Positions 36,624 through 44,796 of a stretch of DNA of 56,890 nucleotides are shown piece after piece (the stretch's first letter is position 1; each line of letters begins with the position of its first letter). A program made the translations under genes and the position numbers. The notes below the pieces were generated by a model. That model did not search any database. It was not told where the DNA came from and saw nothing but the letters and a program-made list of their open reading frames with translations. Origin of the DNA: Syntrophomonadaceae bacterium (GTDB lineage: Bacteria; Bacillota; Dethiobacteria; DTU022); the NCBI GenBank assembly GCA_003554615.1, contig PWGX01000008.1, positions 1 through 56,890 of the forward strand, given 5' to 3'.

Positions 36624-37739
36624 ATGGCTAAAGATATAGAAAAAACAATTTCCCTGGAAGACGCGCAGCAGGAATTAATCGAGCGCGGTAAAAATAAAGG
36701 CTCAATTAGTTATAAAGAGATCATTGAGACCCTTCAGCCGTATGATCTTTCAGTGGATGCACTCGACAACTTTTACGATAAACTGGCCCAGCACGGGATA
36801 GAAATAACTGATGATACCACAGCCGACGTTAAGGAAGATGCTAAACCTGCCCATACGGATGAAGAGGTAAAAGAGGAAGCAAGCAATCTTTTAGCGGTGC
36901 CGGAGGGAGTCACGGTAAATGATCCGGTTCGGATGTACTTGAAGGAGATTGGCAAAATTCCTCTGCTCACTTCGGAAGAGGAGGTTGAGCTGGCCAAGGC
37001 TATTGAGCAAAACGATGAGAACGCCAAAAGGCGTCTTGCCGAGGCTAACCTCCGCCTTGTAGTCAGCATAGCGAAAAAATATGTGGGACGGGGAATGCTG
37101 TTCCTGGACCTGATCCAGGAGGGCAACCTTGGCTTGATTAAGGCTGTAGAAAAATTTGATTATCGTAAAGGCTATAAATTCAGCACTTACGCTACCTGGT
37201 GGATCAGGCAGGCCATAACCAGGGCTATAGCCGATCAGGCCCGGACAATCCGCATCCCGGTCCACATGGTTGAAACCATCAACAAATTGATCCGTATTTC
37301 CAGGCAGCTGGTCCAGGATCTGGGCAGAGAGCCCTTGCCGGAAGAAATTGCTGAGGAGATGAATATCACTGAAGAGCGAGTCAGGGAAATCTTGAAAATA
37401 GCCCAGGAACCGGTTTCACTCGAAACGCCCATTGGTGAAGAAGATGACAGTCATCTCGGCGATTTTATTGAAGACCACGAAGCACAAGCTCCGGCAGATG
37501 CCGCCGCCTTCGAACTGCTCAAAGAGCAGCTTGAGGACGTGTTGGATACCCTTTCTGCGCGGGAAGAAAAAGTGCTGCGACTGCGTTTTGGCTTAGATGA
37601 TGGACGCTCAAGAACGCTTGAAGAAGTTGGACAGTACTTTGGAGTGACCAGGGAAAGGATCCGCCAGATAGAAGCTAAAGCGCTTCGCAAACTGCGCCAT
37701 CCCATGCGCAGCAAGCGCCTGCGCGACTACCTTGAATAA
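36624..37739 (+). CDS. rpoD: RNA polymerase primary sigma factor (SigA/RpoD)
   Basis: The 371-residue housekeeping sigma factor. Region 1.1-like start, region 1.2 ([16 protein letters not shown]), region 2 ([57 protein letters not shown]), region 3, and region 4 ([28 protein letters not shown]) are all visible and highly conserved. It recognises the TTGACA/TATAAT promoters seen repeatedly in this window. AAGGAGGGG precedes the ATG. A long hairpin overlapping the next promoter follows the stop. Confidence 0.98.
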   Translation: MAKDIEKTISLEDAQQELIERGKNKGSISYKEIIETLQPYDLSVDALDNFYDKLAQHGIEITDDTTADVKEDAKPAHTDEEVKEEASNLLAVPEGVTVNDPVRMYLKEIGKIPLLTSEEEVELAKAIEQNDENAKRRLAEANLRLVVSIAKKYVGRGMLFLDLIQEGNLGLIKAVEKFDYRKGYKFSTYATWWIRQAITRAIADQARTIRIPVHMVETINKLIRISRQLVQDLGREPLPEEIAEEMNITEERVREILKIAQEPVSLETPIGEEDDSHLGDFIEDHEAQAPADAAAFELLKEQLEDVLDTLSAREEKVLRLRFGLDDGRSRTLEEVGQYFGVTRERIRQIEAKALRKLRHPMRSKRLRDYLE

Positions 37740-37760
37740 ACTAAAAAGGAGCAAATATTT

Positions 37761-37787
37761 GAGACAAGCCCTTGACGGGTTTGTCTC
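37761..37787 (+). terminator. hairpin after rpoD overlapping the tRNA-Asn promoter
   Basis: GAGACAAGCCC-TTGAC-GGGTTTGTCTC forms an 11-bp stem with one G-U pair, 21 nt after rpoD. The tail is not T-rich (TATTCAG). The loop bases TTGAC plus the next G are the -35 box of the tRNA-Asn promoter. Confidence 0.55.
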
Positions 37788-37800
37788 TATTCAGTATAAT
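37772..37800 (+). promoter_or_regulatory. promoter of tRNA-Asn
   Basis: TTGACG (37772-37777), a 17-nt spacer and a perfect TATAAT (37795-37800), 17 nt before the mature tRNA 5' end. Confidence 0.8.
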
Positions 37801-37817
37801 ACAAATGCCGATAAGGT

Positions 37818-37892
37818 TCCTCAGTAGCTCAACGGCAGAGCGACCGGCTGTTAACCGGTAGGTTGCAGGTTCGAATCCTGCCTGGGGAGCCA
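37818..37892 (+). tRNA. tRNA-Asn (anticodon GTT)
   Basis: Full cloverleaf: acceptor TCCTCAG/CTGGGGA with one G-U pair, D-arm AGCTC..GAGC, and anticodon stem ACCGG/CCGGT around CTGTTAA (anticodon 37850-37852). The T-arm is GCAGG TTCGAAT CCTGC and the gene encodes CCA. It has its own strong promoter behind rpoD. Confidence 0.95.
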
Positions 37893-37907
37893 ATTTTATG
37901 TACTTTT

Positions 37908-38588
37908 TTAACTGCTTTGCTTCTGCTTTCTCCAATCACAGCGATTCCTTTTGGAACAGAAGTCACAGGGAATCATACTGCTGTCGAGATCTTTCCCCCT
38001 GGGAATGATAAAAGAAACTGATTTCCTGGGGATCATCAGGCAGCTGTCTGATAAGCGGATTCCAATTTTATCGGCCGGTAAAATAGAAAAAACCAATCGC
38101 TGCTGCTCAATTGGCCATCCTTCCTGGCCGGGTTGAGCACGCATGCCCAGGGACAAGTCCAATTCGCAGGCTTTCTTGCTGATTATATCTTCTACAGTCT
38201 CCGAAACTTTGCGCACGGCCGCAATGCCGGCACCGTCTAGAGCTACTCCCATGATCGGATTTTCAGCCATTAGCTCCTGGACCCTTTGTTCAAGATCGCC
38301 GCCGATTGTGCATATGGCAATATTCAGGTGTTCTGCCCCGGCCATTGCTTTGCCAACCAGCGGCCCTTCAAAGCTTCCTCCCTCGAAGGTGATTTTCTGG
38401 TGTTCAAAGTCGGTTACCTCGATGATAGTATACATAGCCGCAGGATTGATCAGGGAATGGGTTTCTTCAATTACATCCCTTGCATTTTCAAAGAGCTTTG
38501 GTGAAGCCCTTTCCGGATCTATACCCTGGCCTTTTAGCACATCCTCCTCTGTAAGGGTAAAATCAAATTCAGTGACCAGTTCATACAT
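37908..38588 (-). CDS. MetH-activation-domain-like corrinoid-related protein
   Basis: A 226-residue protein resembling the reactivation domain of B12-dependent methionine synthase, as a stand-alone gene. Recognisable parts are LDGAGIAAVRKVSETVEDII and GMRAQPGQEGWPIEQQRLVF, the latter like the domain's PGYG..PL..Q motif. IGIRLSDSCLMIPRKSVSFII is like its TESxMMxPxxSVS motif. The C-terminus adds a cysteine cluster PCDFCSKRNRCDWR that could bind a metal or iron-sulfur cluster. Such proteins accompany corrinoid methyltransferase or methionine synthase systems in anaerobes. No MetH or corrinoid protein is adjacent. ATAGGAGG precedes the ATG. Function inferred only. Confidence 0.72.
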   Translation of the reverse strand: MYELVTEFDFTLTEEDVLKGQGIDPERASPKLFENARDVIEETHSLINPAAMYTIIEVTDFEHQKITFEGGSFEGPLVGKAMAGAEHLNIAICTIGGDLEQRVQELMAENPIMGVALDGAGIAAVRKVSETVEDIISKKACELDLSLGMRAQPGQEGWPIEQQRLVFSILPADKIGIRLSDSCLMIPRKSVSFIIPRGKDLDSSMIPCDFCSKRNRCDWRKQKQSS

Positions 38589-38647
38589 GCAGTTTACCTC
38601 CTATATATAGAACAATCTGTTTATCATTTTAACTTGCTTCCACGTTC

Positions 38648-38676
38648 TTGACAACAATCTTTATGGTGTGTTAAAC
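38648..38676 (+). promoter_or_regulatory. promoter of the tRNA(CAT)-tRNA-Glu unit
   Basis: TTGACA (38648-38653) with TTAAAC at 17 nt, or TAAACT at 18 nt, about 40 nt before the first tRNA. The -10 is weak. Confidence 0.5.
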
Positions 38677-38716
38677 TCATATAGCCGTAGGAGGTTAAGC
38701 TGATGGCAGGCGATGT

Positions 38717-38792
38717 GGGCCCATAGCTCAGCTGGAAGAGCTACCGGCTCATAACCGGTTGGTCCCAGGTTCGAGTCCTGGTGGGCCCACCA
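38717..38792 (+). tRNA. tRNA with CAT anticodon (elongator Met or Ile2)
   Basis: Acceptor GGGCCCA/TGGGCCC, anticodon stem ACCGG/CCGGT around CTCATAA (CAT at 38750-38752), T-arm CCAGG TTCGAGT CCTGG, CCA encoded. The acceptor is fully paired, which argues against initiator Met. The CTCATAA loop is also that of B. subtilis Ile2 tRNA, whose C34 becomes lysidine, so the amino acid is left open. Confidence 0.93.
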
Positions 38793-38800
38793 AGAATCCT

Positions 38801-38876
38801 GGCCCCTTCGTCTAATCGGTTAGGACACCAGCCTTTCAAGCTGGCAACAGGGGTTCGAATCCCCTAGGGGTCACCA
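38801..38876 (+). tRNA. tRNA-Glu (anticodon TTC)
   Basis: Acceptor GGCCCCT/AGGGGTC with one G-U, anticodon stem CCAGC/GCTGG around CTTTCAA (TTC), T-arm and encoded CCA present. It lies 8 nt after the CAT tRNA, in one transcript. This tRNA is a substrate for MnmA and MnmH wobble modification. Confidence 0.95.
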
Positions 38877-38891
38877 ATTAGCTGAGCTAAT

Positions 38892-38920
38892 GCTCAGCGA
38901 GAGAACAGCTGCCTTACAAG
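38892..38920 (+). pseudogene. 29-nt fragment of tRNA-Val (D-arm to anticodon loop)
   Basis: The bases match tRNA-Val(TAC) positions 39795-39823 at 26 of 29 places (GCTCAGCGAGAGAACAGCTG then CCTTACAAG). The acceptor and T arms are missing, so it cannot be a working tRNA. The 5' part also pairs with GCTGAGC (38881-38887) and the 3' part forms TGCCTT-AC-AAGGCA followed by AAATTTTTTT. It may be a decayed tRNA reused as a terminator. Confidence 0.7.
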
Positions 38921-38933
38921 GCAAATTTTTTTG

Positions 38934-38973
38934 CACGCACGGGATATAAAAGTTCCGTGTGTGTTGTTTTTTT
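38934..38973 (+). terminator. terminator of the tRNA unit
   Basis: ACGCACGG pairs with CCGTGTGT (8 bp, one G-U) around GATATAAAAGTT, followed by GTTGTTTTTTT. It lies 14 nt beyond the tRNA-Val-like fragment, whose own hairpin also ends in a T-run, giving two terminators in tandem. Confidence 0.8.
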
Positions 38974-39199
38974 ATAGCGGCAATTTTCTTTTAAGGCTTT
39001 ACCTGCAGAAAGCCGCTGCCATAGATATTTTAAAGCAAGGGTACAATACAAAAGATACCGGACAAGCCAGTATCTTTAAATTGGATTTATGATGGCCTTT
39101 TCCAGACCTGGTTTAGGTTGACATCTGCAGGATTACCGAATAGATCCGGCCAAAGTTGCCCAGTAATACAAGGTAAGGAACTAACACTTAAGAATTGTT
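38974..39199. other. gap between tRNA terminator and usp gene
   Basis: About 225 nt (323 nt counted from the end of tRNA-Glu). Beyond the terminators already listed, nothing was recognised. Confidence 0.4.
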
Positions 39200-39640
39200 T
39201 TACTTGACAATCAGGACGTTGCATTCAGCACAGTGAGCGACTTTGTTGCTGACACTTCCCAGGAAAGCTTCTTTGATGCCTCTCAGGCCATGGCTGCCTA
39301 AAACAACCAGGTTAAAATCTTTTTTATTGACCATTTCGCATATCGCATCCGATGGTGTTTTTTGACCAAAAATTACACTGGTATTTACTTGTAACCCTTT
39401 TTCCCTGAAGGTTTCAGCTGCTTTTTCGACAATTGCCTCAGCCTCTCCCTGGATATTTTTTAAAATCCTGTTCCATTCCTCATCCGTGAAGTGAATACTG
39501 ACTCCGGGACTTACAATGTTTCCCCAGGTTACAGTTATAATAGTCACTTCGGCTTTTAGAGCTTCTGCAATAGGCAGGGCTTCGTCAACAACTTTTTTTG
39601 AATGATCAGAACCATCAATAGCCAGTAAAATTCGATACAT
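39200..39640 (-). CDS. universal stress protein (UspA family)
   Basis: A 146-residue single-domain Usp fold protein, usually ATP-binding and induced by stress or energy limitation. It starts MYRILLAIDGSDHSKKVVDEAL and has the ATP-binding loop GSHGLRGIKEAFLGSVSNKV, which fits the G-x2-G-x9-G-(S/T) pattern. The ORF track uses a GTG at 39649, but AGGAG directly before it serves the ATG at 39640. Single-gene unit between the Glu and Val tRNAs. Confidence 0.92.
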   Translation of the reverse strand: MYRILLAIDGSDHSKKVVDEALPIAEALKAEVTIITVTWGNIVSPGVSIHFTDEEWNRILKNIQGEAEAIVEKAAETFREKGLQVNTSVIFGQKTPSDAICEMVNKKDFNLVVLGSHGLRGIKEAFLGSVSNKVAHCAECNVLIVK

Positions 39641-39745
39641 TTTCTTCACTCCTGTTTGATAAATTTAATTATTTTGTTTTAATACTTCGACAAGCGTGGT
39701 ATATACTCCTACAGGACGCACCGCAATAAACATATCTTTTGGTTC

Positions 39746-39774
39746 TTTACAATTAATTCAAAAACCCTTACAAT
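39746..39774 (+). promoter_or_regulatory. promoter of tRNA-Val
   Basis: TTTACA (39746-39751), exactly 17 nt, TACAAT (39769-39774), 11 nt before the mature 5' end. Confidence 0.75.
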
Positions 39775-39785
39775 AACAAATACAA

Positions 39786-39860
39786 GGGCGAATAGCTCAG
39801 CGGGAGAGCACCTGCCTTACAAGCAGGGGGTCGCAGGTTCAAAACCTGCTTCGCCCACCA
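39786..39860 (+). tRNA. tRNA-Val (anticodon TAC)
   Basis: Acceptor GGGCGAA/TTCGCCC, D-arm AGCTC..GAGC, anticodon stem CCTGC/GCAGG around CTTACAA (TAC), T-arm GCAGG TTCAAAA CCTGC, CCA encoded. It is the parent sequence of the fragment at 38892. Confidence 0.95.
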
Positions 39861-39874
39861 TAGGGTTAACTGAA

Positions 39875-39909
39875 TTAGGGCCTTGCATAATGCCAGGCCC
39901 TAATATTTT
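39875..39909 (+). terminator. terminator of tRNA-Val
   Basis: A perfect 9-bp stem TTAGGGCCT/AGGCCCTAA with an 11-nt loop, followed by TATTTT, 14 nt after the tRNA. Confidence 0.85.
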
Positions 39910-39982
39910 GCCTCCGCTGCAGGCATTGCCCTGTCAATAGAAACCAACCTTGATTCATCTCTTGTTATATTCGTTGTTACTC

Positions 39983-40552
39983 TCATGGAGTCTCAATCTT
40001 TGAAGCGACTTCTTCTTCCCGCAGGTTCAACCCTGTTTTTATATCTTTCAGCTGATCATAAATATTAAAGAACAGGATGACCAACTCCAGGTAAACTCTT
40101 AAAAAAATAACAGCGACTAACGCTCCAATCGGGGCTGTAATCAGGGCAATAAACACTCTCCCAAAACCGGTGGCTCCAACAGCTATTATGGATGAAATTA
40201 TGGCAGTAAACATTCCCAGTCCGATGCCCAGTAATCCCAGGATATACAGAGCTTTTATGATTTTGGGTGTGACCATTTCGGTCATATTTACATCAAAAAG
40301 AGATGCTAAAAACCCTTTCCCCCTGGAACTAAAATTTTCCTCAGGCTCCTGGAATGCTTTTTGCGGTTCCGGCGGGATTTCCTCCGTGGGGGGGACTTGT
40401 TCCGGTGGGGTTTCCCTTCCTTCGTATGGCCCCGAAGTGCCCGCGGGTTCGTCCGTCCGGTCTAAAAAAGAATGACAGTGCTTGCATTTGATTGCCTTAA
40501 TTTTGATTTCTTCCCCGCAATGGGGGCATTCCTTGTATTCCTGGTCGTTCAT
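39983..40552 (-). CDS. zinc-ribbon membrane protein with DUF4282-like domain
   Basis: A 189-residue protein of unknown function. Residues 8-28 form a zinc ribbon (ECPHCGEEIKIKAIKCKHCHS). A proline/glutamate-rich linker (TPPEQVPPTEEIPPEPQ) follows. The C-terminal half has two hydrophobic helices (ALYILGLLGIGLGMFTAIISSIIAVG and LITAPIGALVAVIFLRVYLELVILFF) and a charged tail. The LRVYLELVILFFNIYDQL pattern resembles the DUF4282 family. The minus-strand ribosome site GGGAGG precedes the ATG. No operon partner. Confidence 0.75.
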   Translation of the reverse strand: MNDQEYKECPHCGEEIKIKAIKCKHCHSFLDRTDEPAGTSGPYEGRETPPEQVPPTEEIPPEPQKAFQEPEENFSSRGKGFLASLFDVNMTEMVTPKIIKALYILGLLGIGLGMFTAIISSIIAVGATGFGRVFIALITAPIGALVAVIFLRVYLELVILFFNIYDQLKDIKTGLNLREEEVASKIETP

Positions 40553-40899
40553 TTCCCGGCCTCCCTTTAATATTAGATTGTTTTAGCCTTATAAGCAGAT
40601 GTCCTTCATTATGATAATGGTGCTACTTGTAAAGTATAATTTAACCGGTGGAGGTTTACAATATCTAGATTTGGCTGTTCGGACGGTATTTGTATTAAAC
40701 AGCCCGGCAGGCCTTTATTATTAGCGGTTTTTTAAAGCAGGATTTTACGGCCCAAAAAAGAAGAAGATTTATTAGCGCTTTAAAATATTTATCTTACGTG
40801 TAAATACTAGTGGTTTAATCAAAAGAAACCGGAATTTGATGGATTATCCCCGGAATGTTTAGGCGGCTTGTTAAACATTAAAAAAGGAAGTGAAAGACT
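40553..40899. other. 347-nt gap without a recognised gene
   Basis: Contains TATAAT at 40635-40640 on the plus strand without a convincing -35, and an AT-rich stretch up to the HD gene, whose ribosome site AAAAAAGGAAGTG lies at its right end. Nothing else was recognised. Confidence 0.4.
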
Positions 40900-41478
40900 A
40901 TGGAAGTAAAAAAACCTGATCGGGAAGAAGCAATGGCCCTGCTGAGAAAACACAATCAGAATGAGGCTTTAATCAAACATGCTTTGGCGGTTGAAGCAGT
41001 CATGGGGCATTTTGCTGAGAAGTTTGGTGAAGATCCGGAAAAATGGCGGGCAATAGGTTTAATCCATGACCTGGATTATGAAAAATACCCCGACGAGCAC
41101 TGCCATAAAACAAGGGAAATGCTGGAGGAAGAAGGATGGCCTGAAGACTATATCCGGGCGGTGCAAAGCCATGGCTGGAAAATCTGCACAGATGTAGAAC
41201 CCAGGGAGCCTATGGAAAAAATCCTTTATGCCATAGATGAATTAACCGGCCTGATCGTGGCTACTGTTTTAATGCGGCCCAGCAAAAGCATTATGGATCT
41301 AAATGCCAAGTCGGTAAAAAAGAAATGGAAGCAAAAAGGTTTTGCAGCCGGTGTCGACCGCGGTATCATAGAAGAGGGGGCCAACCTTCTCGGCATGGAT
41401 GTTACCGAACTTATAGAGGAAACAATCAAGGGAATGCAGAATGCGGCAGACGAACTTGATTTAAAGGGCAACCTTTAA
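40900..41478 (+). CDS. HD-domain phosphohydrolase
   Basis: A 192-residue soluble HD-superfamily protein, probably a metal-dependent phosphohydrolase; substrate unknown. The first histidine is in LIKHALAVEAVM, the HD pair in IGLIHDLDYEKYPDEH, then a histidine in AVQSHGWKI and an aspartate in YAIDELTGLIVATVLMRPSKS. This last pattern recurs in small clostridial HD proteins. AAAGGAAGTG precedes the ATG. It stands alone, so the context gives no clue to the substrate. Confidence 0.82.
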   Translation: MEVKKPDREEAMALLRKHNQNEALIKHALAVEAVMGHFAEKFGEDPEKWRAIGLIHDLDYEKYPDEHCHKTREMLEEEGWPEDYIRAVQSHGWKICTDVEPREPMEKILYAIDELTGLIVATVLMRPSKSIMDLNAKSVKKKWKQKGFAAGVDRGIIEEGANLLGMDVTELIEETIKGMQNAADELDLKGNL

Positions 41479-41779
41479 ACTTTGCTTATAAAAAATTACT
41501 TCCAGTAGAGGGCCTGCTTGATTTAATCAGCCAGGTTCTTCATTTTGGATCGGATATTTAAAACTTATCCCCTCCTGTTCATTTCTTTGCTATGGCTTGA
41601 TGCTGAAAATGGGCTCGTCCCTGACAATAAGCCGTTAAGTTATTTCTTAAATTGTGTATTTCCCCCTGGAATCATGTATAATTTATTACAGTTCTAAAGA
41701 ATAACCATGTAACCTTGTATTACAGTAAATCCGGTTATGTTAAAAGCAAAAATAGGACTAATTTGCGGGAAGTGTTTTT
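41479..41779. other. 300-nt gap before mnmA
   Basis: Holds a likely -10 TATAAT (41677-41682) with TTGTGT 19 nt upstream and no better -35. It may be the mnmA promoter, about 100 nt ahead of the gene. No RNA gene recognised. Confidence 0.4.
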
Positions 41780-42892
41780 TTGGGTGTATCAGCGAATAAT
41801 CATAAAGTAATTGTCGCCATGAGCGGTGGAGTAGATAGCTCTGTAGCGGCCTTTTTATTGAAGGAAGCCGGCTATGATGTAGTTGGTGTTACCCTTCGGA
41901 TGTGGGTTGATCCTTTGTCCGAAGCACAGGCAGGGGAAGAGGCTAAAAGCTGTTGTTCTTATGAAGCCGTCCTTGATGCTCAAAAAGTGGCCGCCCTGCT
42001 TGATATTCCCCATTACGTCTTAAACATGAAGGATGAATTCTATGAAAACGTTGTTTGTGATTTTACGTCCGAATACCTGCTGGGCAGAACCCCCAATCCC
42101 TGTGTTGAATGTAACCGGACCGTTAAATTCTCTTTTCTGCTGCAAAAAGCAAGGGGACTGGGAATTAACCGCCTGGCTACAGGGCATTATGCCCGCATAA
42201 AATATGATGAAACAAGTGGCAGCTATAAACTTTACCGGGGGGTTGACAGGCAGAAAGACCAGAGTTATATGCTTTATGTCCTCACCCAGGAAGAACTAAG
42301 AGCAAGCCTGTTTCCGGTTGGAGATAAGACCAAGCAGGAAATCCGGGAAATTGCAGAAAGAGGAAAGCTTAAGGTGGCAGGTAAAGAAGAGAGCCAGGAA
42401 ATATGTTTTATTCCCGACAACGATTACCGTTCTTTCATGGAGAGGATGTGCCCGGAAGCCGCCCGGCCGGGCGACATTTTTTCTACTTCCGGTGAAAAAC
42501 TTGGCCGTCACCAGGGGATAGCCTTTTATACGATCGGGCAGCGCAAAGGGCTGGGCATAACTTATTCTGAGCCTTTATATGTCATCGATATTGATCCTTC
42601 CGGGAACCGTATAATTGTAGGAACAGAACCGGAAACTTACAGCTCGGGGATGATCGTAGAAAAACTCAATTATATTTCCGGTACTGCTCCCTCAAAACCC
42701 TTTAAAATCGAGGTCAAGATACGTTATCGAGCCCTGGCTGTACCGGCCACCTTATACCCGCCGGAAAATGGTCATGCCAGGGTGGATTTTGAGTCAAAAC
42801 AGAAAGCGGTTACTCCCGGCCAGTCGGCGGTTTTTTATGACGGCGATGAAGTTTTGGGCGGCGGTTTAATTAATGGGCCCATAAAAAAATAA
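41780..42892 (+). CDS. mnmA: tRNA-specific 2-thiouridylase MnmA
   Basis: A 370-residue enzyme that thiolates U34 of Lys, Glu and Gln tRNAs, using ATP and persulfide sulfur that starts from IscS-type desulfurases. The PP-loop is AMSGGVDSSVAAFLL (residues 13-27). The catalytic cysteine C108 lies in RTPNPCVECNRTVKF and the sulfur-accepting cysteine C209 in ESQEICFIPDNDYRSF. TTG start after GCGGGAAG; no in-frame ATG fits. Its 2-thiouridine product is the substrate of MnmH at 11.5 kb, so the window encodes both steps of the selenouridine route. Confidence 0.96.
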   Translation: MGVSANNHKVIVAMSGGVDSSVAAFLLKEAGYDVVGVTLRMWVDPLSEAQAGEEAKSCCSYEAVLDAQKVAALLDIPHYVLNMKDEFYENVVCDFTSEYLLGRTPNPCVECNRTVKFSFLLQKARGLGINRLATGHYARIKYDETSGSYKLYRGVDRQKDQSYMLYVLTQEELRASLFPVGDKTKQEIREIAERGKLKVAGKEESQEICFIPDNDYRSFMERMCPEAARPGDIFSTSGEKLGRHQGIAFYTIGQRKGLGITYSEPLYVIDIDPSGNRIIVGTEPETYSSGMIVEKLNYISGTAPSKPFKIEVKIRYRALAVPATLYPPENGHARVDFESKQKAVTPGQSAVFYDGDEVLGGGLINGPIKK

Positions 42893-42959
42893 GATAATCC
42901 GATTATAGGCATTACCGGGAATAATATCCTAAGATAGTTGGTCAAGGAGGAAAGGTGTC

Positions 42960-44273
42960 ATGAAAAAGGTAGTTGTATTCGGAGCCGGCAGAATAGCAGC
43001 CCCGTGTGTTCGACACATGCTCAAAGATCCTGATTTACAAGTGGTAGTAGTAGATAAGGTAATTGAAAACGCCCAAAAGATTATTGCCAATCATCCCGGT
43101 GGCGAAGCGGTTTCTTTGGACCTGCAGGATGCCGACAACTTAATAGATGAGGCAGATCTGGTGGTGAGCCTGCTGCCTCGCTTTTTAGATCTGCAGGTGA
43201 TTAATAAGTGTATTGAGCATAAGACATCTCTTGTTTTCCCTAATTTTTTATCGCCCGAAATAAAAGATCTGGATCAAAAAGCAAAGGAAGCCGGGATTAC
43301 TGTTCTTGGTGAAATTGGCTTGGATCCGGGAATTGATCACATGTCAGCCGTAAAAGTAATTGATGAAATTAAGGAAAAAGGCGGAGCAGTAAAAAAATTT
43401 AGTTCATGGTGCGGGGGGCTTCCCGCTCCGGATGCGGCAAATGAGCCGGTGAGGTACAAGTTTTCCTGGTCTCCAGAAGAGGCTATCGAAGCCTGCACCT
43501 GCCCGGCTCGTTTCCAGAAGCAAGGGAAAGAAATAAATATCTCCGGCAGTGAATTAATGAAACACTATTCTTTTAAAAATGTGGCGGGATGCGGTTGGTT
43601 TGAAGAATATCCTAACAGCGATGCTATTTTTTATATTGATATATACGGTATACCGGAAGTTGACACGATTTACCGGGGCACTTTTCGCTATCCCGGCTGG
43701 TGTGAAACCATAGCCTGTCTATATGAAGTTGGAATGTTTGACACCCGTGTTGAAGACGTCGGGAATATGACTTATAAGGAATATATTTGTAAGCGGATTG
43801 GTTTGTCAAGCAATGAAAATATTGCCAGGGCCCTGGCTGAATACCTGGGGGTCCGGGAGTATTCAGTGGTGATTAAAAATATTGAGTGGCTTGGGTTTTT
43901 TAACAATGAGCCTCTACCGTTTGAACAGGCTGCAGCAAAAGAAATTTTGTCAGATCTTTTATTAAAAAAACTCAGCTATGGTAAAGGGGAAAGAGACCTG
44001 GTGGTTATGGTCCATGAATTTGATGTTCTTCAACCGGGCGGAAAAGCGGGGCGAATTACATCGACCCTGGTTGAATACGGAGAACCGGACGGCGATTCGG
44101 CAATGGCCAGGACTACCGGACTTCCGGTGGCGATTGCCGCCAAAATTATTGTCAGGGGGAAATACGGCAAGCCGGGAGTGCAAATTCCTGTAGACAGGGA
44201 ATTGTATCGGCCTGTGCTAAAAGAACTGGAAGAATTAGGTATTTACTTGAAGGACACTTATGTTGAACTATAG
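42960..44273 (+). CDS. saccharopine dehydrogenase-like oxidoreductase
   Basis: A 437-residue NAD(P)-binding protein with a Rossmann start VVVFGAGRIAAPCVRHML. The body matches the saccharopine dehydrogenase/homospermidine-synthase-like family: VVSLLPRFLDLQVINKCIEH, GEIGLDPGIDHMSAVKVIDEI, and SWCGGLPAPDAANEPVRYKFSWSP. Members take part in lysine metabolism by the aminoadipate/saccharopine route or related reactions, but the substrate cannot be set from motifs. AAGGAGGAAAGG precedes the ATG. It follows mnmA by 67 nt and has no pathway neighbours. Confidence 0.85.
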   Translation: MKKVVVFGAGRIAAPCVRHMLKDPDLQVVVVDKVIENAQKIIANHPGGEAVSLDLQDADNLIDEADLVVSLLPRFLDLQVINKCIEHKTSLVFPNFLSPEIKDLDQKAKEAGITVLGEIGLDPGIDHMSAVKVIDEIKEKGGAVKKFSSWCGGLPAPDAANEPVRYKFSWSPEEAIEACTCPARFQKQGKEINISGSELMKHYSFKNVAGCGWFEEYPNSDAIFYIDIYGIPEVDTIYRGTFRYPGWCETIACLYEVGMFDTRVEDVGNMTYKEYICKRIGLSSNENIARALAEYLGVREYSVVIKNIEWLGFFNNEPLPFEQAAAKEILSDLLLKKLSYGKGERDLVVMVHEFDVLQPGGKAGRITSTLVEYGEPDGDSAMARTTGLPVAIAAKIIVRGKYGKPGVQIPVDRELYRPVLKELEELGIYLKDTYVEL

Positions 44274-44520
44274 AAGGTAATTTATTCTGGTTTAATCGGA
44301 GGTTGAAGTTCATTATTGTTCAGGACTTTAATTATGGCATAAGCATCAGAAATGGGATGAGGTTCAGGTAGTAATTACAACAACTATTTCATCTGCTGCT
44401 TACAGGGTTCTCTTTTATTGTTTCCGGTTTAATGTTTCTTTTTAGTACAAGCCAAATCGGCAGGCGCTGTTTAAGCAGGATTGCCGGCAGGTGTTTTTAA
44501 ACAGTTAAATTGATTGTATT

Positions 44521-44796
44521 GTGCGGATTTCAAGCCTGAACAATGCTGAAAAAGACGGATCTACACTGCGGTTCAGGGCTAAAAAAGATTCAAAGCTGTG
44601 GCAGGTAGAAGTTGTTGATATTAGAAACAATGAAGTAGTCCACGAAATACCTACTGAACGGGCCTTTGAAGTGGCAAACCGAATCCAGGGTCTTTATGGA
44701 ATTCTAATGGATGAAAAATGGATGAAAAAAGGTAAGGTTGTTTTGACCTGGAGCTGCCAGGCTTTCCGTCCAGCTTTTTTAAAATCCCGGTTATAA
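44521..44796 (+). CDS. FlaG-like domain ORF, possible remnant
   Basis: A 91-residue ORF. Residues about 16-66 resemble the flagellar FlaG fold: LRFRAKKDSKLWQVEVVDIRNNEVVHEIPTERAF followed by GLYGILMDEK. The rest (KGKVVLTWSCQAFRPAF) does not match. The GTG start has no clear ribosome site, and no other flagellar gene is near, so it may be a decayed or relocated flaG rather than an active gene. Whether it is translated is uncertain. Confidence 0.45.
   Translation: MRISSLNNAEKDGSTLRFRAKKDSKLWQVEVVDIRNNEVVHEIPTERAFEVANRIQGLYGILMDEKWMKKGKVVLTWSCQAFRPAFLKSRL

Noticed and set aside
37741-37935. 64-residue minus-strand ORF with QAGFEPATYRLTAGRSAVE
   Set aside because: It is the reverse complement of tRNA-Asn; this peptide is a well-known false annotation from tRNA antisense reading.
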